Source: Janthinobacterium sp. FW305-129
GTDB lineage: Bacteria; Pseudomonadota; Gammaproteobacteria; Burkholderiales; Burkholderiaceae_D
Reading direction: 5' to 3'
Assembly: GCF_020858115.1 (NCBI RefSeq)
Contig: NZ_JACYMM010000003.1
Location: forward strand, 248,001 to 312,000
DNA: 64,000 nucleotides
This document shows positions 38,720 through 50,235 of the stretch, in pieces (positions within the stretch are counted from its first letter, which is position 1; each line of letters starts with the position of its first letter). The notes beneath the pieces were generated by a model. It had not been told where the DNA came from and did no database searches. It worked only from the letters and a program-made list of their open reading frames with translations. The translations under genes were made by a program, and so were the position numbers.

Positions 38720-38815
38720 GCGCCGCATAAGAAAACCGCCGTCCAGCACGGCAATGCTGGACTTGCCCGTGTTGCCGTTCTAGCCTTGTTGCCATCCTGA
38801 CTAGCGAATGACACC

Positions 38816-39652
38816 ATGGCCTACAAATCCATCCTCGTCCACGCCGACCTGTCGCGCCATGCGCCGCAGCGCATCGCCATCGCGGCGCGGCTGGCGCACG
38901 CGCACCAGGCGCACCTGATCGGCGCCGCCATGACGGGCATGTCGCGCTTTACCCTGCAAAACAACCGCGGCATGCGCGGCAGCGCCGTGGCAGCGCAGAT
39001 CAATGCCCTGCACGGCCAGGCGGAGCAGGCGCTGGACCAGTTCGAAACGCTGGCGCGCCAGGCCGGCGCCGTCTCGCTGGAACGGCGCCTGATCGAAGAC
39101 GATGAAGATGGCGGCATGGCCGTCAGCGCCCGCTACAGCGACCTGACGGTGCTCAGCCAGCACGACGCCAGCGAGGCGCTGCCGGGCGCCATGAGCGACC
39201 TGGTGCCCTACGTGATGCTGAACGCGGCCCGTCCCGTGCTGATCGTGCCGCACAGCGGTCAATTCGCGCAGGTGGACAACACGGTCGTGGTGGCCTGGGA
39301 CGGCAGCATGGAAGCGACGCGCGCCATCGGCCACGCCCTGCCGCTGCTGCGCGCGGCGCGCCTGGTGGTGCTGGCCCTGCTGCACCCGCCCGCGGGCCAC
39401 GCGCAGCCGGCCCGCCATCCGGGCGCCGACATCGCCGCCTACCTGAGCCGCCATGGCGTGCCCGTCGAGGTGCGCCAGACCGTCGCCATCGGCGACATCG
39501 GTGCGGCGCTGCTGGCAATGGCCGCCGAGGTGCATGCGGACTTGCTGGTGATGGGCGGCTACGGCCACGCGCGCTTCCGCGAAATCCTGCTGGGCGGCGT
39601 GACGGAAACCGTGCTGCGCCAGATGACCTTGCCCGTGCTGATGGCGCACTGA
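38816..39652 (+). CDS. Tandem-domain universal stress protein (UspA family)
   Basis: 278 residues, two UspA folds. The first begins YKSILVHADLS; the second begins NTVVVAWDGSMEATRAIGHAL and ends with the ATP-binding type loop MGGYGHARFREILLGGVTETVL, G-x2-G-x9-G-S/T. Many such proteins are induced by low oxygen and aid survival. Two FNR-type boxes upstream support anaerobic control here. Confidence 0.9.
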   Translation: MAYKSILVHADLSRHAPQRIAIAARLAHAHQAHLIGAAMTGMSRFTLQNNRGMRGSAVAAQINALHGQAEQALDQFETLARQAGAVSLERRLIEDDEDGGMAVSARYSDLTVLSQHDASEALPGAMSDLVPYVMLNAARPVLIVPHSGQFAQVDNTVVVAWDGSMEATRAIGHALPLLRAARLVVLALLHPPAGHAQPARHPGADIAAYLSRHGVPVEVRQTVAIGDIGAALLAMAAEVHADLLVMGGYGHARFREILLGGVTETVLRQMTLPVLMAH

Positions 39653-39721
39653 GGTCCCGCGCGCCACGTTCTGTTGCACAATGGCTATACTTGCCTGATT
39701 TTCCATATCAAGGCAATGTAG

Positions 39722-40591
39722 ATGAAGCAACAACTGATCAATTGGGGCAGCGCCCTGGCGCCGTTCGGCAGCGACCTGCTGTGGACCGTCCTGCCGTGGA
39801 TGCTGCTGTATGGCGTGCTCGGCTTTGTGCTGGCGCTCGGCATCTGCCACCAGCTGGCCAAAAAATGCCTGCTGGTGCGCCGTCCGCCCGCCTGGCATGT
39901 GGCCGCCAAGCTCAGCTATGTGTTGATCCTGCTCGCGCTGCCGCTCCTCGGCAGCGGGTTTGGCGCCGTGCACAGCGTGCACCGCGTGGTCAACCAGGCC
40001 CTCGAGCGCGACTTGCAGCCCGTGGTCGAGGCACAGATGCCGGCGCTGCGCGTCTACCTGGAGCAGCAGGTCAAGCTGATCGCCCCGGGCCAGCCCATCA
40101 GCGTGCGCAGCCTGCTCGAACCCTTCGTGCAAGGCATGTATTACCAGCCCACGTCCAGCAGCTACTGGGAACGCAGCAAGGCGCGCTGGATCAATGAATT
40201 CATCCTGCGCCGCGGCAGCGTGCTGCTGACGCAAGTGCTGCAGGAACAGCTGATCGCCAGGGTCGGCCTGCTCGGCGAAGCGCTCAAGGGCGCCAACTTC
40301 CGTGGCCAGGCGACGGGCGAGCTGGCCGCGCTGGGCACCGACCTGGCCGTGCGCCTGACCACCGATGTGGCGCGCCAGGCCGACTTCAGCAAACTCGATC
40401 AATCCGTGCCGATGATCTTCATCGACGCCATCAAGCGCCAGGCCGGCGCGTATTTCAATTCGCTCAAGATCACGCTGGGCCTGTTCGCCCTGCTAACGCT
40501 GCTGCTGGTGTGGGGCGAGATATTGCTGTACCGCTACTATTACCTGCGCCGCCAGCCGGCCGCCACGGCCCTGCCCGTGCCACCGATGTAA
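39722..40591 (+). CDS. Membrane protein of unknown function
   Basis: 289 residues. Two N-terminal helices (TVLPWMLLYGVLGFVLALGI and SYVLILLALPLLGSGFGAV), a long soluble part of about 160 residues, and a C-terminal helix (ITLGLFALLTLLLVWGEILL). I do not recognise the family. AAGG is 8 nt before the ATG. Its own terminator follows directly. Confidence 0.6.
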   Translation: MKQQLINWGSALAPFGSDLLWTVLPWMLLYGVLGFVLALGICHQLAKKCLLVRRPPAWHVAAKLSYVLILLALPLLGSGFGAVHSVHRVVNQALERDLQPVVEAQMPALRVYLEQQVKLIAPGQPISVRSLLEPFVQGMYYQPTSSSYWERSKARWINEFILRRGSVLLTQVLQEQLIARVGLLGEALKGANFRGQATGELAALGTDLAVRLTTDVARQADFSKLDQSVPMIFIDAIKRQAGAYFNSLKITLGLFALLTLLLVWGEILLYRYYYLRRQPAATALPVPPM

Positions 40592-40592
40592 A

Positions 40593-40626
40593 AAAGCCGC
40601 GCCCCCCTTGCGGATGGCGCGGCTTT
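40593..40626. terminator. Bidirectional terminator between convergent genes
   Basis: AAAGCCGCGCC / GGCGCGGCTTT 11-bp stem, 12-nt loop, between the unknown membrane-protein gene and maeB. Confidence 0.8.
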
Positions 40627-40644
40627 CAAGCAATAGCTAAAACC

Positions 40645-42963
<2,319 letters not shown>

Positions 42964-43156
42964 GCTGTGCTGCCTTCCTGTTTGGTCGATCGGGGTGCTT
43001 CCGATTTTATCAGACCGAATCTTTCAATTAGCTAGGTATTTTCCGCTAGCCACAGTCTGATATCACGAAAACGCATAACCTAGCATTGTAAGGCCGTCCG
43101 GCGGCACAAACGTCCTCAACAGGAAAAACTATCAAATTTTATATTTCAATTAGTTT

Positions 43157-43516
43157 TTATGATGACTGGCCGGGCGCGCGCCACAGCGGCAGCGCGGCGA
43201 CGGCGCGCTCGAGATCGTCCATGTCGTCGTCGCCCAGGCTGGTGTCGAATGGCGCGGACAGGATGCGGCGCATCAGCGCCAAACGCGTCGTGGCTTGCTC
43301 CTCGTCGATGAAGCGCGTCGTTTCGGCGCAATACCGTGCGCGGCGCTGGGCATCGGCGCCGTCATCATCGCCGTCGGGATAATAATGGCGGCCGATGTTA
43401 TTGAGCGATATCAACAAAAATTCGATCTCGCGCAGGATGCGCAGCGCATCCTCGCCGGACAGCACGATGCGGCGGTTGGCGGGCAGCAGGGAGGGCGGCG
43501 CGGCCGGACTATTCAA
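43157..43516 (-). CDS. Unknown small protein downstream of SMI1-like gene
   Basis: 119 residues, acidic in the middle (YYPDGDDDGADAQ), no membrane segment or recognised domain. The TTG start at 43516 has GAGGA 5-6 nt upstream and overlaps the stop of the SMI1/KNR4-like gene by 8 nt, so the two are coupled and probably work together. Confidence 0.6.
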   Translation of the reverse strand: MNSPAAPPSLLPANRRIVLSGEDALRILREIEFLLISLNNIGRHYYPDGDDDGADAQRRARYCAETTRFIDEEQATTRLALMRRILSAPFDTSLGDDDMDDLERAVAALPLWRAPGQSS

Positions 43517-44102
43517 AATTGTCCTCGATCAGGAAGCCGTAGTCCTCATCGATCAGCATTTGCAGATAGGCATCGAAACTGTCCGCGATGACCTGGTAAT
43601 TGTCGGGATCGTGCAGGAAGCGCACGACCTGTCCCACCTTGCCCGATGCCGTGGGCGTGAAATCGACATACAGCCGCGAGGAGCCGCCGTTGTTCATGCA
43701 ATGCGAAAAACACAGGCGCTGGCCCTGTTTGATGCCCGCGTCGATGCGGGCGTCGACGATGCCGGGGTCGTCTTCCAGGTAATGGCCGTAAATATCGGCG
43801 ATGCTGCGCTGGTTCGCTTGCCGGTCGTCCAGGATCTGTTCGACGGAACTCAGGTAATACGGATACTCGAACACGTCCGAGCCCAGCATGTACACCAGCA
43901 CCATGCCGCCCGCATATTCCTGGTAATAGGTGCCGTTGTAGTGGCCCAGCAGGCGCAGCAGGCTGTCCGGGCACAGCGGATACGCCTGGCGCAAGCTGTC
44001 CAGTTGCGCCGCGCTGGCGCCGCTGGCCAGCGCCAGTTCCGCCAGCGGCTCCGGCGGCATGGCCTGGCGCAAGCCGGCTAAATAGTGGTCGACAATGTTC
44101 AT
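43509..44102 (-). CDS. SMI1/KNR4 (SUKH) family protein
   Basis: 197 residues. The layout LRQAYPLCPDSLLRLLGHYNG (split across residues 37-57), YYLSSVEQIL and the C-terminal QVIADSFDAYLQMLI fits the SUKH/SMI1-KNR4 fold. Many bacterial members are immunity proteins of polymorphic toxins; others have unknown roles. No toxin is adjacent. Confidence 0.7.
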   Translation of the reverse strand: MNIVDHYLAGLRQAMPPEPLAELALASGASAAQLDSLRQAYPLCPDSLLRLLGHYNGTYYQEYAGGMVLVYMLGSDVFEYPYYLSSVEQILDDRQANQRSIADIYGHYLEDDPGIVDARIDAGIKQGQRLCFSHCMNNGGSSRLYVDFTPTASGKVGQVVRFLHDPDNYQVIADSFDAYLQMLIDEDYGFLIEDNFE

Positions 44103-44141
44103 AGCCGAAATATATCAGTTGGCCGATACGCCATGCGCACG

Positions 44142-45329
44142 CTAGCGCATAGCGGCCAGCCGCGCCCCCGGCGCAAAGCGCGTGGCAATCAGCAGCAACA
44201 GCACCACGCCGCCCGCCATCACCATCCACGCCTGGGCCAGGCTGGACGAATGCTGGCGGATCAACCCGGCGATGAACGGCATGCTGCTGGCGATGATGTA
44301 GCCGCCGCCCTGCACGAAACCGAGCAAGGCGCCGGCGCCGGCAGGCTCAGCCACGTGATCCATGCTGACGATCAGCGACAGGGGAAACAAGGAGCCGATG
44401 CCGCAGCCGAGCAATATCACGGCGGGAATGGCCAGTTGCGCGGGCGCCACGATCAGGCAAGCGAGGCCGGCCAGCACGGCCAGCAGTACCGATAACAGCA
44501 GGATGCGGCGGTCGGGAAAGCGGTGGATGACACTGGAAATGACCAGTCCCGCCAGCACTTCCACCAGGGTCAGGGCGCCCAGCAGCAAGCCGCTGTCGGC
44601 CGCGCTCCAGCCCAGTTCCGTGTAAAACGGCGGCAGCCAGGCCAGCACCAGCGTGTAGGCGCCCGTGCCGATACCAAAGAACACCATCAGCAGCCAGGCC
44701 CGTGTGCTGCCCACGGGCAGGCTGGCGCCCGCGCCGCCGGCCACGTCCACGCGCGCGGCGGCGGCGCGGCGCCACAGCAGCGCGGCGGCCACGGCGGGCA
44801 GCGCCCACAGGGCCAGCAGCGCCTGCCAGCCCAGCGACTGCGCCAGCGGTGAAGCGGACGCGGCGGCGATGGCCGCGCCACCCATGATGCCTGTCGTATA
44901 AAAGCCCATCAACTGGCCCGCCCGCTCGGGGAAATGGCGCTTGATGAAGGCCGGCAACAGCGCCTGCACCAGCGCGATGCCCAGGCCGCCCAGGGCCGCC
45001 GTGGCGATCAGCCCGCCGCTGCCATGCAAGGGCCAGCGCAAGGCGCAAGCGGCAGCGATGATGGCGATGCCCAGCGAAATGCCGCGCGCCACGCCCAGGC
45101 GGCGCTGCAGCTGCGCGCCCGCCAGCGCGCACACGCCCATGGCGAACACGGGCACGGTGGTCAGCAAGCCCGCGTCGGCATTGCTGATGCCCGTGCTGGC
45201 CTGGATGCTGTCGAGCAAGGGACCGATGGCGGCCAGGATGGGCCGCAAATTCAAGCCCAGCAGGATGATGGCGGCCACCAGCAGGGCGGACGAGGGCAGC
45301 GGGAAAGATACGGGGCGTTCAACAGGCAT
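44142..45329 (-). CDS. MFS transporter, CynX/NimT family
   Basis: 395 residues with twelve predicted membrane segments. The opening LLVAAIILLGLNLRPILAAIGPLL (part) is characteristic of the CynX/NimT (cyanate, 2-nitroimidazole) MFS subfamily. The start at 45329 is favoured because it places the first helix properly; an ATG at 45386 would run through the promoter. It diverges from a MarR gene and a strong palindrome lies between them. Confidence 0.85.
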   Translation of the reverse strand: MPVERPVSFPLPSSALLVAAIILLGLNLRPILAAIGPLLDSIQASTGISNADAGLLTTVPVFAMGVCALAGAQLQRRLGVARGISLGIAIIAAACALRWPLHGSGGLIATAALGGLGIALVQALLPAFIKRHFPERAGQLMGFYTTGIMGGAAIAAASASPLAQSLGWQALLALWALPAVAAALLWRRAAAARVDVAGGAGASLPVGSTRAWLLMVFFGIGTGAYTLVLAWLPPFYTELGWSAADSGLLLGALTLVEVLAGLVISSVIHRFPDRRILLLSVLLAVLAGLACLIVAPAQLAIPAVILLGCGIGSLFPLSLIVSMDHVAEPAGAGALLGFVQGGGYIIASSMPFIAGLIRQHSSSLAQAWMVMAGGVVLLLLIATRFAPGARLAAMR

Positions 45330-45404
45330 GGCAGAGTTGTCCTTGCCTCGCAGGGAGGCACATGGTTTAATGCGTGACATAATCACTTGATGAAAAGTAT
45401 CTTA

Positions 45405-45432
45405 ACATAAAGATAGAAATCTATCTTTATGT
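45405..45432. promoter_or_regulatory. MarR-type operator palindrome
   Basis: Arms ACATAAAGATAG and CTATCTTTATGT are perfect 12-bp inverted repeats around AAAT. It lies 19 bp before the marR start and 75 bp before the transporter start, so bound MarR would probably repress both divergent genes. Confidence 0.75.
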
Positions 45433-45451
45433 CGAGATACATGCATACACC

Positions 45452-45973
45452 ATGACGGATACCCCGCAAGAACACACGCGCGCGCAATTTGCCGCAGCAC
45501 AATGGCAGCGCGAACTGCCGCAGATGGATACCGCCGCCATGCAGCTGGTGGGCCAGCTGGGCACGGTGGCGCAGCTGATGGCGCGCGACTGGCTCAACCC
45601 GCTGTTCGCCGAACACGGCTTGCAGCCGGGCGAATTCGACGTGCTGGCGACCCTGCGCCGCTCGGGCGCGCCCTGCAGCCTGACGCCGACGGCCCTGTAC
45701 GAGGCGGCCATGCTGTCGTCGGGCGGCATGACCAACCGCATCGACCGGCTGGAAGCGGCCGGCCTGATCGAACGGCAGAAACACCCGACGGACCGGCGCG
45801 GCGTGCTGGTGGCCCTGACACCCAGGGGCCTGGCATTGATTGAAAAACTGGTGCTGCTGCACGTGGACAACGAGCGCGCGATGCTGTCGGCACTCAGCGC
45901 GGACGAGCAGCGCCTGCTCGACCAGTTGCTGGCCAAGCTGCTGCACGGCATGGCGCAGGCGAAGAAAGGCTAG
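45452..45973 (+). CDS. MarR family transcriptional regulator
   Basis: 173 residues. Winged helix-turn-helix with LTPTALYEAAMLSSGGMTNRID (split) and the wing DRRGVLVALTPRG, flanked by dimerisation helices. MarR members release DNA on binding phenolic or drug-like ligands. The gene overlaps the convergent neighbour by 4 nt. Confidence 0.9.
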   Translation: MTDTPQEHTRAQFAAAQWQRELPQMDTAAMQLVGQLGTVAQLMARDWLNPLFAEHGLQPGEFDVLATLRRSGAPCSLTPTALYEAAMLSSGGMTNRIDRLEAAGLIERQKHPTDRRGVLVALTPRGLALIEKLVLLHVDNERAMLSALSADEQRLLDQLLAKLLHGMAQAKKG

Positions 45974-46575
45974 GAAAGCAACTGCGCCAGCTCGCGCAGC
46001 GCTGCACTGCCGCGCCGGGCCAGGCGCCGCAGGTCGGCGGGATCGCGGCTGTCGTACAGGGCCTGGACGTGGCCCACGCTGGCCGCGCGCAAGTCGATAT
46101 CGCTGTCGCGGTCCGCAAGCTGGGCATCGGCCACGTGCCCCTCGACCAGGGTCAGGTAGTAATGGCGGGGCTTGCCGCGCAAATTGGCGGCAAACTGCAG
46201 CACCAGGCCGCTGTCGAACAGCAGGGCGCCGCTGCGGCCGCCCTGTTCCAGCAGCACGCGAAACGCCGGCAACGGTTGCCGCGCCGCGCGCAGGAAACCG
46301 GCCAGGTGCACCTGGTAACCGAGATCGAGTCCATTCGCGCCCAGCTGGCCGCGCTGCAGATACGCCTTGAACGACGCCAGCACGGGACGCTGACCCCTGC
46401 GGAACAGGCGTTCGTCCTCGTACAGGCACAGCTGGCCGCCGTCGCTGATGGCGTCGAAGCCCCACGCCACCAGTTCCTGCGCCTCGAAGGTGTTCAAGCC
46501 GACGGCTTGCGGGTCGCGCAGCCAGCCGTGATCGAGCCAGGATTGCAGTAAGACGTGAATATCGAGAATGGGCAT
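45970..46575 (-). CDS. Unknown soluble protein
   Basis: 201 residues without signal peptide, membrane helix or a motif I recognise (MPILDIHVLLQSWLDHGW...). Its codon use is like the neighbours. It is divergent from thiL by 89 nt and convergent with marR, stops overlapping by 4 nt. Confidence 0.6.
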   Translation of the reverse strand: MPILDIHVLLQSWLDHGWLRDPQAVGLNTFEAQELVAWGFDAISDGGQLCLYEDERLFRRGQRPVLASFKAYLQRGQLGANGLDLGYQVHLAGFLRAARQPLPAFRVLLEQGGRSGALLFDSGLVLQFAANLRGKPRHYYLTLVEGHVADAQLADRDSDIDLRAASVGHVQALYDSRDPADLRRLARRGSAALRELAQLLS

Positions 46576-46664
46576 GGCAAGTTGTTCGGCAGTGGCAAAG
46601 ACCCGTATTGTAGGCCAGCCTATAATAGCCGGGCCACACCATCATTCAACGACCAGACTACGCC

Positions 46665-47645
46665 ATGGCCCCACACGACGCGCTTTCCGAATTCGACCTG
46701 ATCAAACACTATTTCGTGCGCCAGCGCCCCGGCCGCGCCACCCTGGGCATCGGCGACGATTGCGCGCTGATGACGCCAGCGGCCGGCAAGCAGATCGCCA
46801 TCTCCTCGGACATGCTGGTCGAGGACCGGCACTTCTTTGCCGGCGCCGACGCCCGCATGCTCGGCCACAAAAGCCTGGCCGTGAACCTGTCCGACCTGGC
46901 CGCCATGGGCGCGCGCCCCGTGGCATTCACTTTGGCCCTGGCCCTGCCGCAGGCGGAGCGCGCCTGGCTGGCCGGCTTTGCCGAAGGCCTGTTTGCGCTG
47001 GCCGACGCCTTTGATTGCGAACTCATCGGCGGCGACACCACCAAGGGCCCGCTGAACATCTGCATCACCGTATTCGGCGAACTGGCGCCGGGCCAGGCCC
47101 TGCGCCGCAGCGCGGCCGTGGCGGGCGACGACATCTGGGTCAGCGGGACTGTCGGCGACGCGCGCCTGGCGCTGGCCGGCTACCGCATGGAGCACGAATT
47201 GGCGCCAGCCGACCTGGCCACTGCCGCCGCGCGCATGCACACGCCGACGCCGCGCGTGGCGCTCGGCTGCGCGCTGGCCGAAGCGGGCCTGGCGCATGCG
47301 GCCATCGACATTTCGGATGGCCTGGCGGGCGACCTGGGGCACATCTTGAAAGCGTCGCAGGTGGGTGCCACGCTCGACGTCGACGCCTTGCCGGCCGGCC
47401 CCGTGCTGGCGCGGCAAGCCACCGCCCTGCGCCGCCGCTACACGGCCGCCGGCGGCGACGACTATGAGCTGTGCTTCACGGCGCCAGCGTCCTCGCGCGA
47501 GGCCATCGCCGCGCTGGCGCTCAGCTGCGGCACGCCCGTCACGCGCGTGGGCCGCATCGAAGCCCAATCAGGCTTGCGGCTGGTCGATGCGCAGGGACAG
47601 CCGCTGGATTTACAACTGAGCTCGTTCGACCACTTCAGCGACTGA
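46665..47645 (+). CDS. thiL: Thiamine-monophosphate kinase ThiL
   Basis: 326 residues. N-terminal IGDDCALM, SSDMLVEDRHF and the metal-binding LSDLAAMGARP, then IGGDTTKGPLNI and DISDGLAGDLGHIL match ThiL/PurM-fold kinases. It phosphorylates thiamine monophosphate to the active diphosphate cofactor. Its stop is 1 nt from that of the convergent signalling gene. Confidence 0.95.
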   Translation: MAPHDALSEFDLIKHYFVRQRPGRATLGIGDDCALMTPAAGKQIAISSDMLVEDRHFFAGADARMLGHKSLAVNLSDLAAMGARPVAFTLALALPQAERAWLAGFAEGLFALADAFDCELIGGDTTKGPLNICITVFGELAPGQALRRSAAVAGDDIWVSGTVGDARLALAGYRMEHELAPADLATAAARMHTPTPRVALGCALAEAGLAHAAIDISDGLAGDLGHILKASQVGATLDVDALPAGPVLARQATALRRRYTAAGGDDYELCFTAPASSREAIAALALSCGTPVTRVGRIEAQSGLRLVDAQGQPLDLQLSSFDHFSD

Positions 47646-47646
47646 G

Positions 47647-50235
47647 CTAGCGCACCGCCGTGCGCGCCAGCCCCGGCTGGTTCACCATCCAGTAGTGCTG
47701 GAAGGCCAGGCGAATATTGTCGCGCAGCTGGGTGTCATCCCACGGCTTCGTATAAAAACGATAGATGGCGCCCCGGTTGATCGAGTCGAGCACGGCTTCC
47801 AGGCCCGTGTAGCCGGACAGGATGATGCGGATGGTTTCCGGATACAGCTCCTTGACCTTGCTCAAGAACTCCGTGCCGCTCATGCTGGGCATGCGCTGGT
47901 CGCAGACGATGACGTGGACCCGGTGCAGGGCCAGCATTTCAAAGCCTTCGGCCGGCGTGCTGGCCGTGAGGATCTGGTAGCCCTCGGGGCGGAACAGGCG
48001 GTGCAGCGAGGACAGCACGTTGACGTCGTCGTCGACGATGAGCAGGGTTTGCGCGGGCTGGGCGGCCGGGTCGTGGCCGGGCGGCAGGCCGGCGCCGGCG
48101 GCGATCATCTGCCCCAGTTCCAGCGCCGGCAGGGCGCGGCTGAAATAAAAGCCCTGGATCTCGTCGCAGCGGTTGCGCCGCAGGTATTCGAGCTGCGGGC
48201 GCGATTCCACGCCCTCGGCCACCACGCTCAGTTTCAGGCTGTGCGCCATGCTGACGATGGCCAGCGCGATGGCCGCGTCGTTCGGGTTGCTGGTGATGTT
48301 GCGCACGAAGGCGATGTCGATCTTCAGCTTGTCGATGGGGAAGCGCTGCAGATACGCCAGGCTCGAATAGCCGGTGCCGAAATCGTCGATGGCCACCTTC
48401 ACGCCGATTTTCTTTAATTTTCCCAGCACGACGATGGTGCGCTCGGCGTTCGACATCAGCGCCGTTTCCGTCAATTCCAGTTCCAGCAATTCCGGCGCCA
48501 CGCCGTACTGCGCCAGCGCGCGCGTTACTTCGCCCTCCAGGTCGCCCTCGGCAAACTGGCGGCTCGACACATTCACGGCCACGCGCACGGGTCCCACTTC
48601 GCTGTCGCGCCATTCGGCGATCTGGCGGCAGGCAGCCTGGATCACCCACGCGCCCACGCGCACGACCAATCCCGTGTCTTCCAGCACGGGCACGAATTCA
48701 GCCGGCGCCACCAGGCCATAGCCGGGGCGGCGCCAGCGCAGCAGCGCTTCCACGCCGCTGATGCGGCCCGTGCGCAAATCCACCTTGGGCTGGTAGTACA
48801 GGATGAACTGGTCGTGCTCGAGCGCATGGCGCAGCGCCAGTTCCAGGTCCAGGCGCGCCAGCACCTGCACGTTCATGCCGGCCGTGAAAAAGCGGTAGCC
48901 GTCGCGCCCCGCCTGCTTGGCGCCGCCCATGGCCGTATTCGCGTATTTGATCAGCGTTTCCGGGTCGGTGGCGTCGTCCGGATACATGGCGATGCCGATG
49001 CTGGCCGTCAGGGTGGCAGCATGGCCGCGCAGGTCGAACGGCGCGCGCAAGGCTTCGCGCACCTGGTTGGCCACGGCCACGGCTTCCTGCTGGTTGCGGC
49101 TCATGGTCAATATCAGCGCGAATTCGTCGTTGCCCAGCCTCCCCACCGTGTCGCGCAGGCGCACGCATTCGACCAGGCGGTTGCTGAACTGGCGCAGCAG
49201 TTCGTCGCCCAGCGCCGCGCCCAGGGTGTCGTTGATGCTTTTGAAGCGGTCCAGCGCGATGAACAGCACCACGATGCGCCAGCTTTTTTCCTGCGCCAGT
49301 TCGACGGCCTGGGCCAGCGTCTGGTAAAACAGGCTGCGGTTCGGCAGCCCCGTCAAGCCATCGTAATGGGCCAGGTGCTTCAGGCGCTCCTGCGCCTGGC
49401 GCCGTTCGCTGATGTCGCGCGCCACGGCGATCAGCAGCAGGCCGCCCGTGCCAGGGGTACCAGGATGGCCGCCCGCCACGGGCGCCTGCGCATACCAGTG
49501 CCAGCCCAGTTCCACGGGCACCAGGCTCAGGTCGCGCCGCACCAGTTCGCATTCCGTCACTTCCGTGGCCAGGTGGGCCGGGCCGCCCGGCAGCGCGGCC
49601 AGCGGCGGGGCCGGCGGCGACGGCAGCAGGGTGCCGGGCGCCAGCGCCAGCAGTTCGGCGCGCGCATAGCCGAGCAGGCGGCAGGCGCCGTCGTTGGCGT
49701 CGACCAGGGCCATGCCCAGCACGTCGACGAGGAAGATGGCGTCGCTGGTGGCGTCCATGGCGCCGCGAAAGCGCTGCAATTCGGCCGTGCGCTGGCCCAC
49801 CGTGCGTTCGAGCAAGGTGTTGTAGTGGCGCGCGGCGCGGTGCAGCAGCCGCACTTCGAGCATGTTGCGGATGCGCGTGAGCACTTCGAGCGCATCGAAG
49901 GGCTTGCTGATGAAGTCGCGCGCGCCCGCTTCCAGCGCCGCCAGCTTGGCGTCCGGGTCGGCGGCGATCACCAGCACGGGCAGATAGCCTTCCAGTTCCA
50001 GCGGGCGCAAGGTATCCATCACCTCATAGCCGCTCATGCCGGGCATCACCAGGTCGAGGATGATCAGGTCGAACTGCTGGCGCTGGTGCAGGCCGGCCAC
50101 GGCGCGCGCGTCGAGGGTGCTGCTGATGGCCGTGTAGCCGCCGCCTTCCAGCAAATGCGCGAGCAGGCGCAAATTGACTTCCTGGTCGTCGACGATGAGG
50201 ATTTTCGCCGCATAGATATCGGCCTGGCTGATCAC
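47647..50235 (-). CDS. REC-PAS-GGDEF-EAL-REC cyclic-di-GMP protein
   Basis: 862 residues. First receiver (10-125; LIILDLVMPGMSG), PAS (150-285), GGDEF (290-455) whose signature reads GNDEF, EAL (470-715; EALLRW and DDFGTGYSSL intact) and a second receiver (740-860; VIVCDQRMPSMSG). The EAL part looks active as a c-di-GMP phosphodiesterase; the altered GGDEF is probably weak or a GTP-binding regulatory site. The GTG start at 50235 overlaps the upstream kinase stop by 4 nt (GTGA), so the kinase two residues earlier is the natural phosphodonor. Confidence 0.88.
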   Translation of the reverse strand: MISQADIYAAKILIVDDQEVNLRLLAHLLEGGGYTAISSTLDARAVAGLHQRQQFDLIILDLVMPGMSGYEVMDTLRPLELEGYLPVLVIAADPDAKLAALEAGARDFISKPFDALEVLTRIRNMLEVRLLHRAARHYNTLLERTVGQRTAELQRFRGAMDATSDAIFLVDVLGMALVDANDGACRLLGYARAELLALAPGTLLPSPPAPPLAALPGGPAHLATEVTECELVRRDLSLVPVELGWHWYAQAPVAGGHPGTPGTGGLLLIAVARDISERRQAQERLKHLAHYDGLTGLPNRSLFYQTLAQAVELAQEKSWRIVVLFIALDRFKSINDTLGAALGDELLRQFSNRLVECVRLRDTVGRLGNDEFALILTMSRNQQEAVAVANQVREALRAPFDLRGHAATLTASIGIAMYPDDATDPETLIKYANTAMGGAKQAGRDGYRFFTAGMNVQVLARLDLELALRHALEHDQFILYYQPKVDLRTGRISGVEALLRWRRPGYGLVAPAEFVPVLEDTGLVVRVGAWVIQAACRQIAEWRDSEVGPVRVAVNVSSRQFAEGDLEGEVTRALAQYGVAPELLELELTETALMSNAERTIVVLGKLKKIGVKVAIDDFGTGYSSLAYLQRFPIDKLKIDIAFVRNITSNPNDAAIALAIVSMAHSLKLSVVAEGVESRPQLEYLRRNRCDEIQGFYFSRALPALELGQMIAAGAGLPPGHDPAAQPAQTLLIVDDDVNVLSSLHRLFRPEGYQILTASTPAEGFEMLALHRVHVIVCDQRMPSMSGTEFLSKVKELYPETIRIILSGYTGLEAVLDSINRGAIYRFYTKPWDDTQLRDNIRLAFQHYWMVNQPGLARTAVR

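Larger units (their letters stand above)
38446..38815. other. Long regulatory-looking intergenic region
   Basis: 370 bp between the divergent methyltransferase and universal-stress genes. No coding frame here is convincing. It holds two FNR/Anr-type palindromes, listed separately. Confidence 0.5.
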
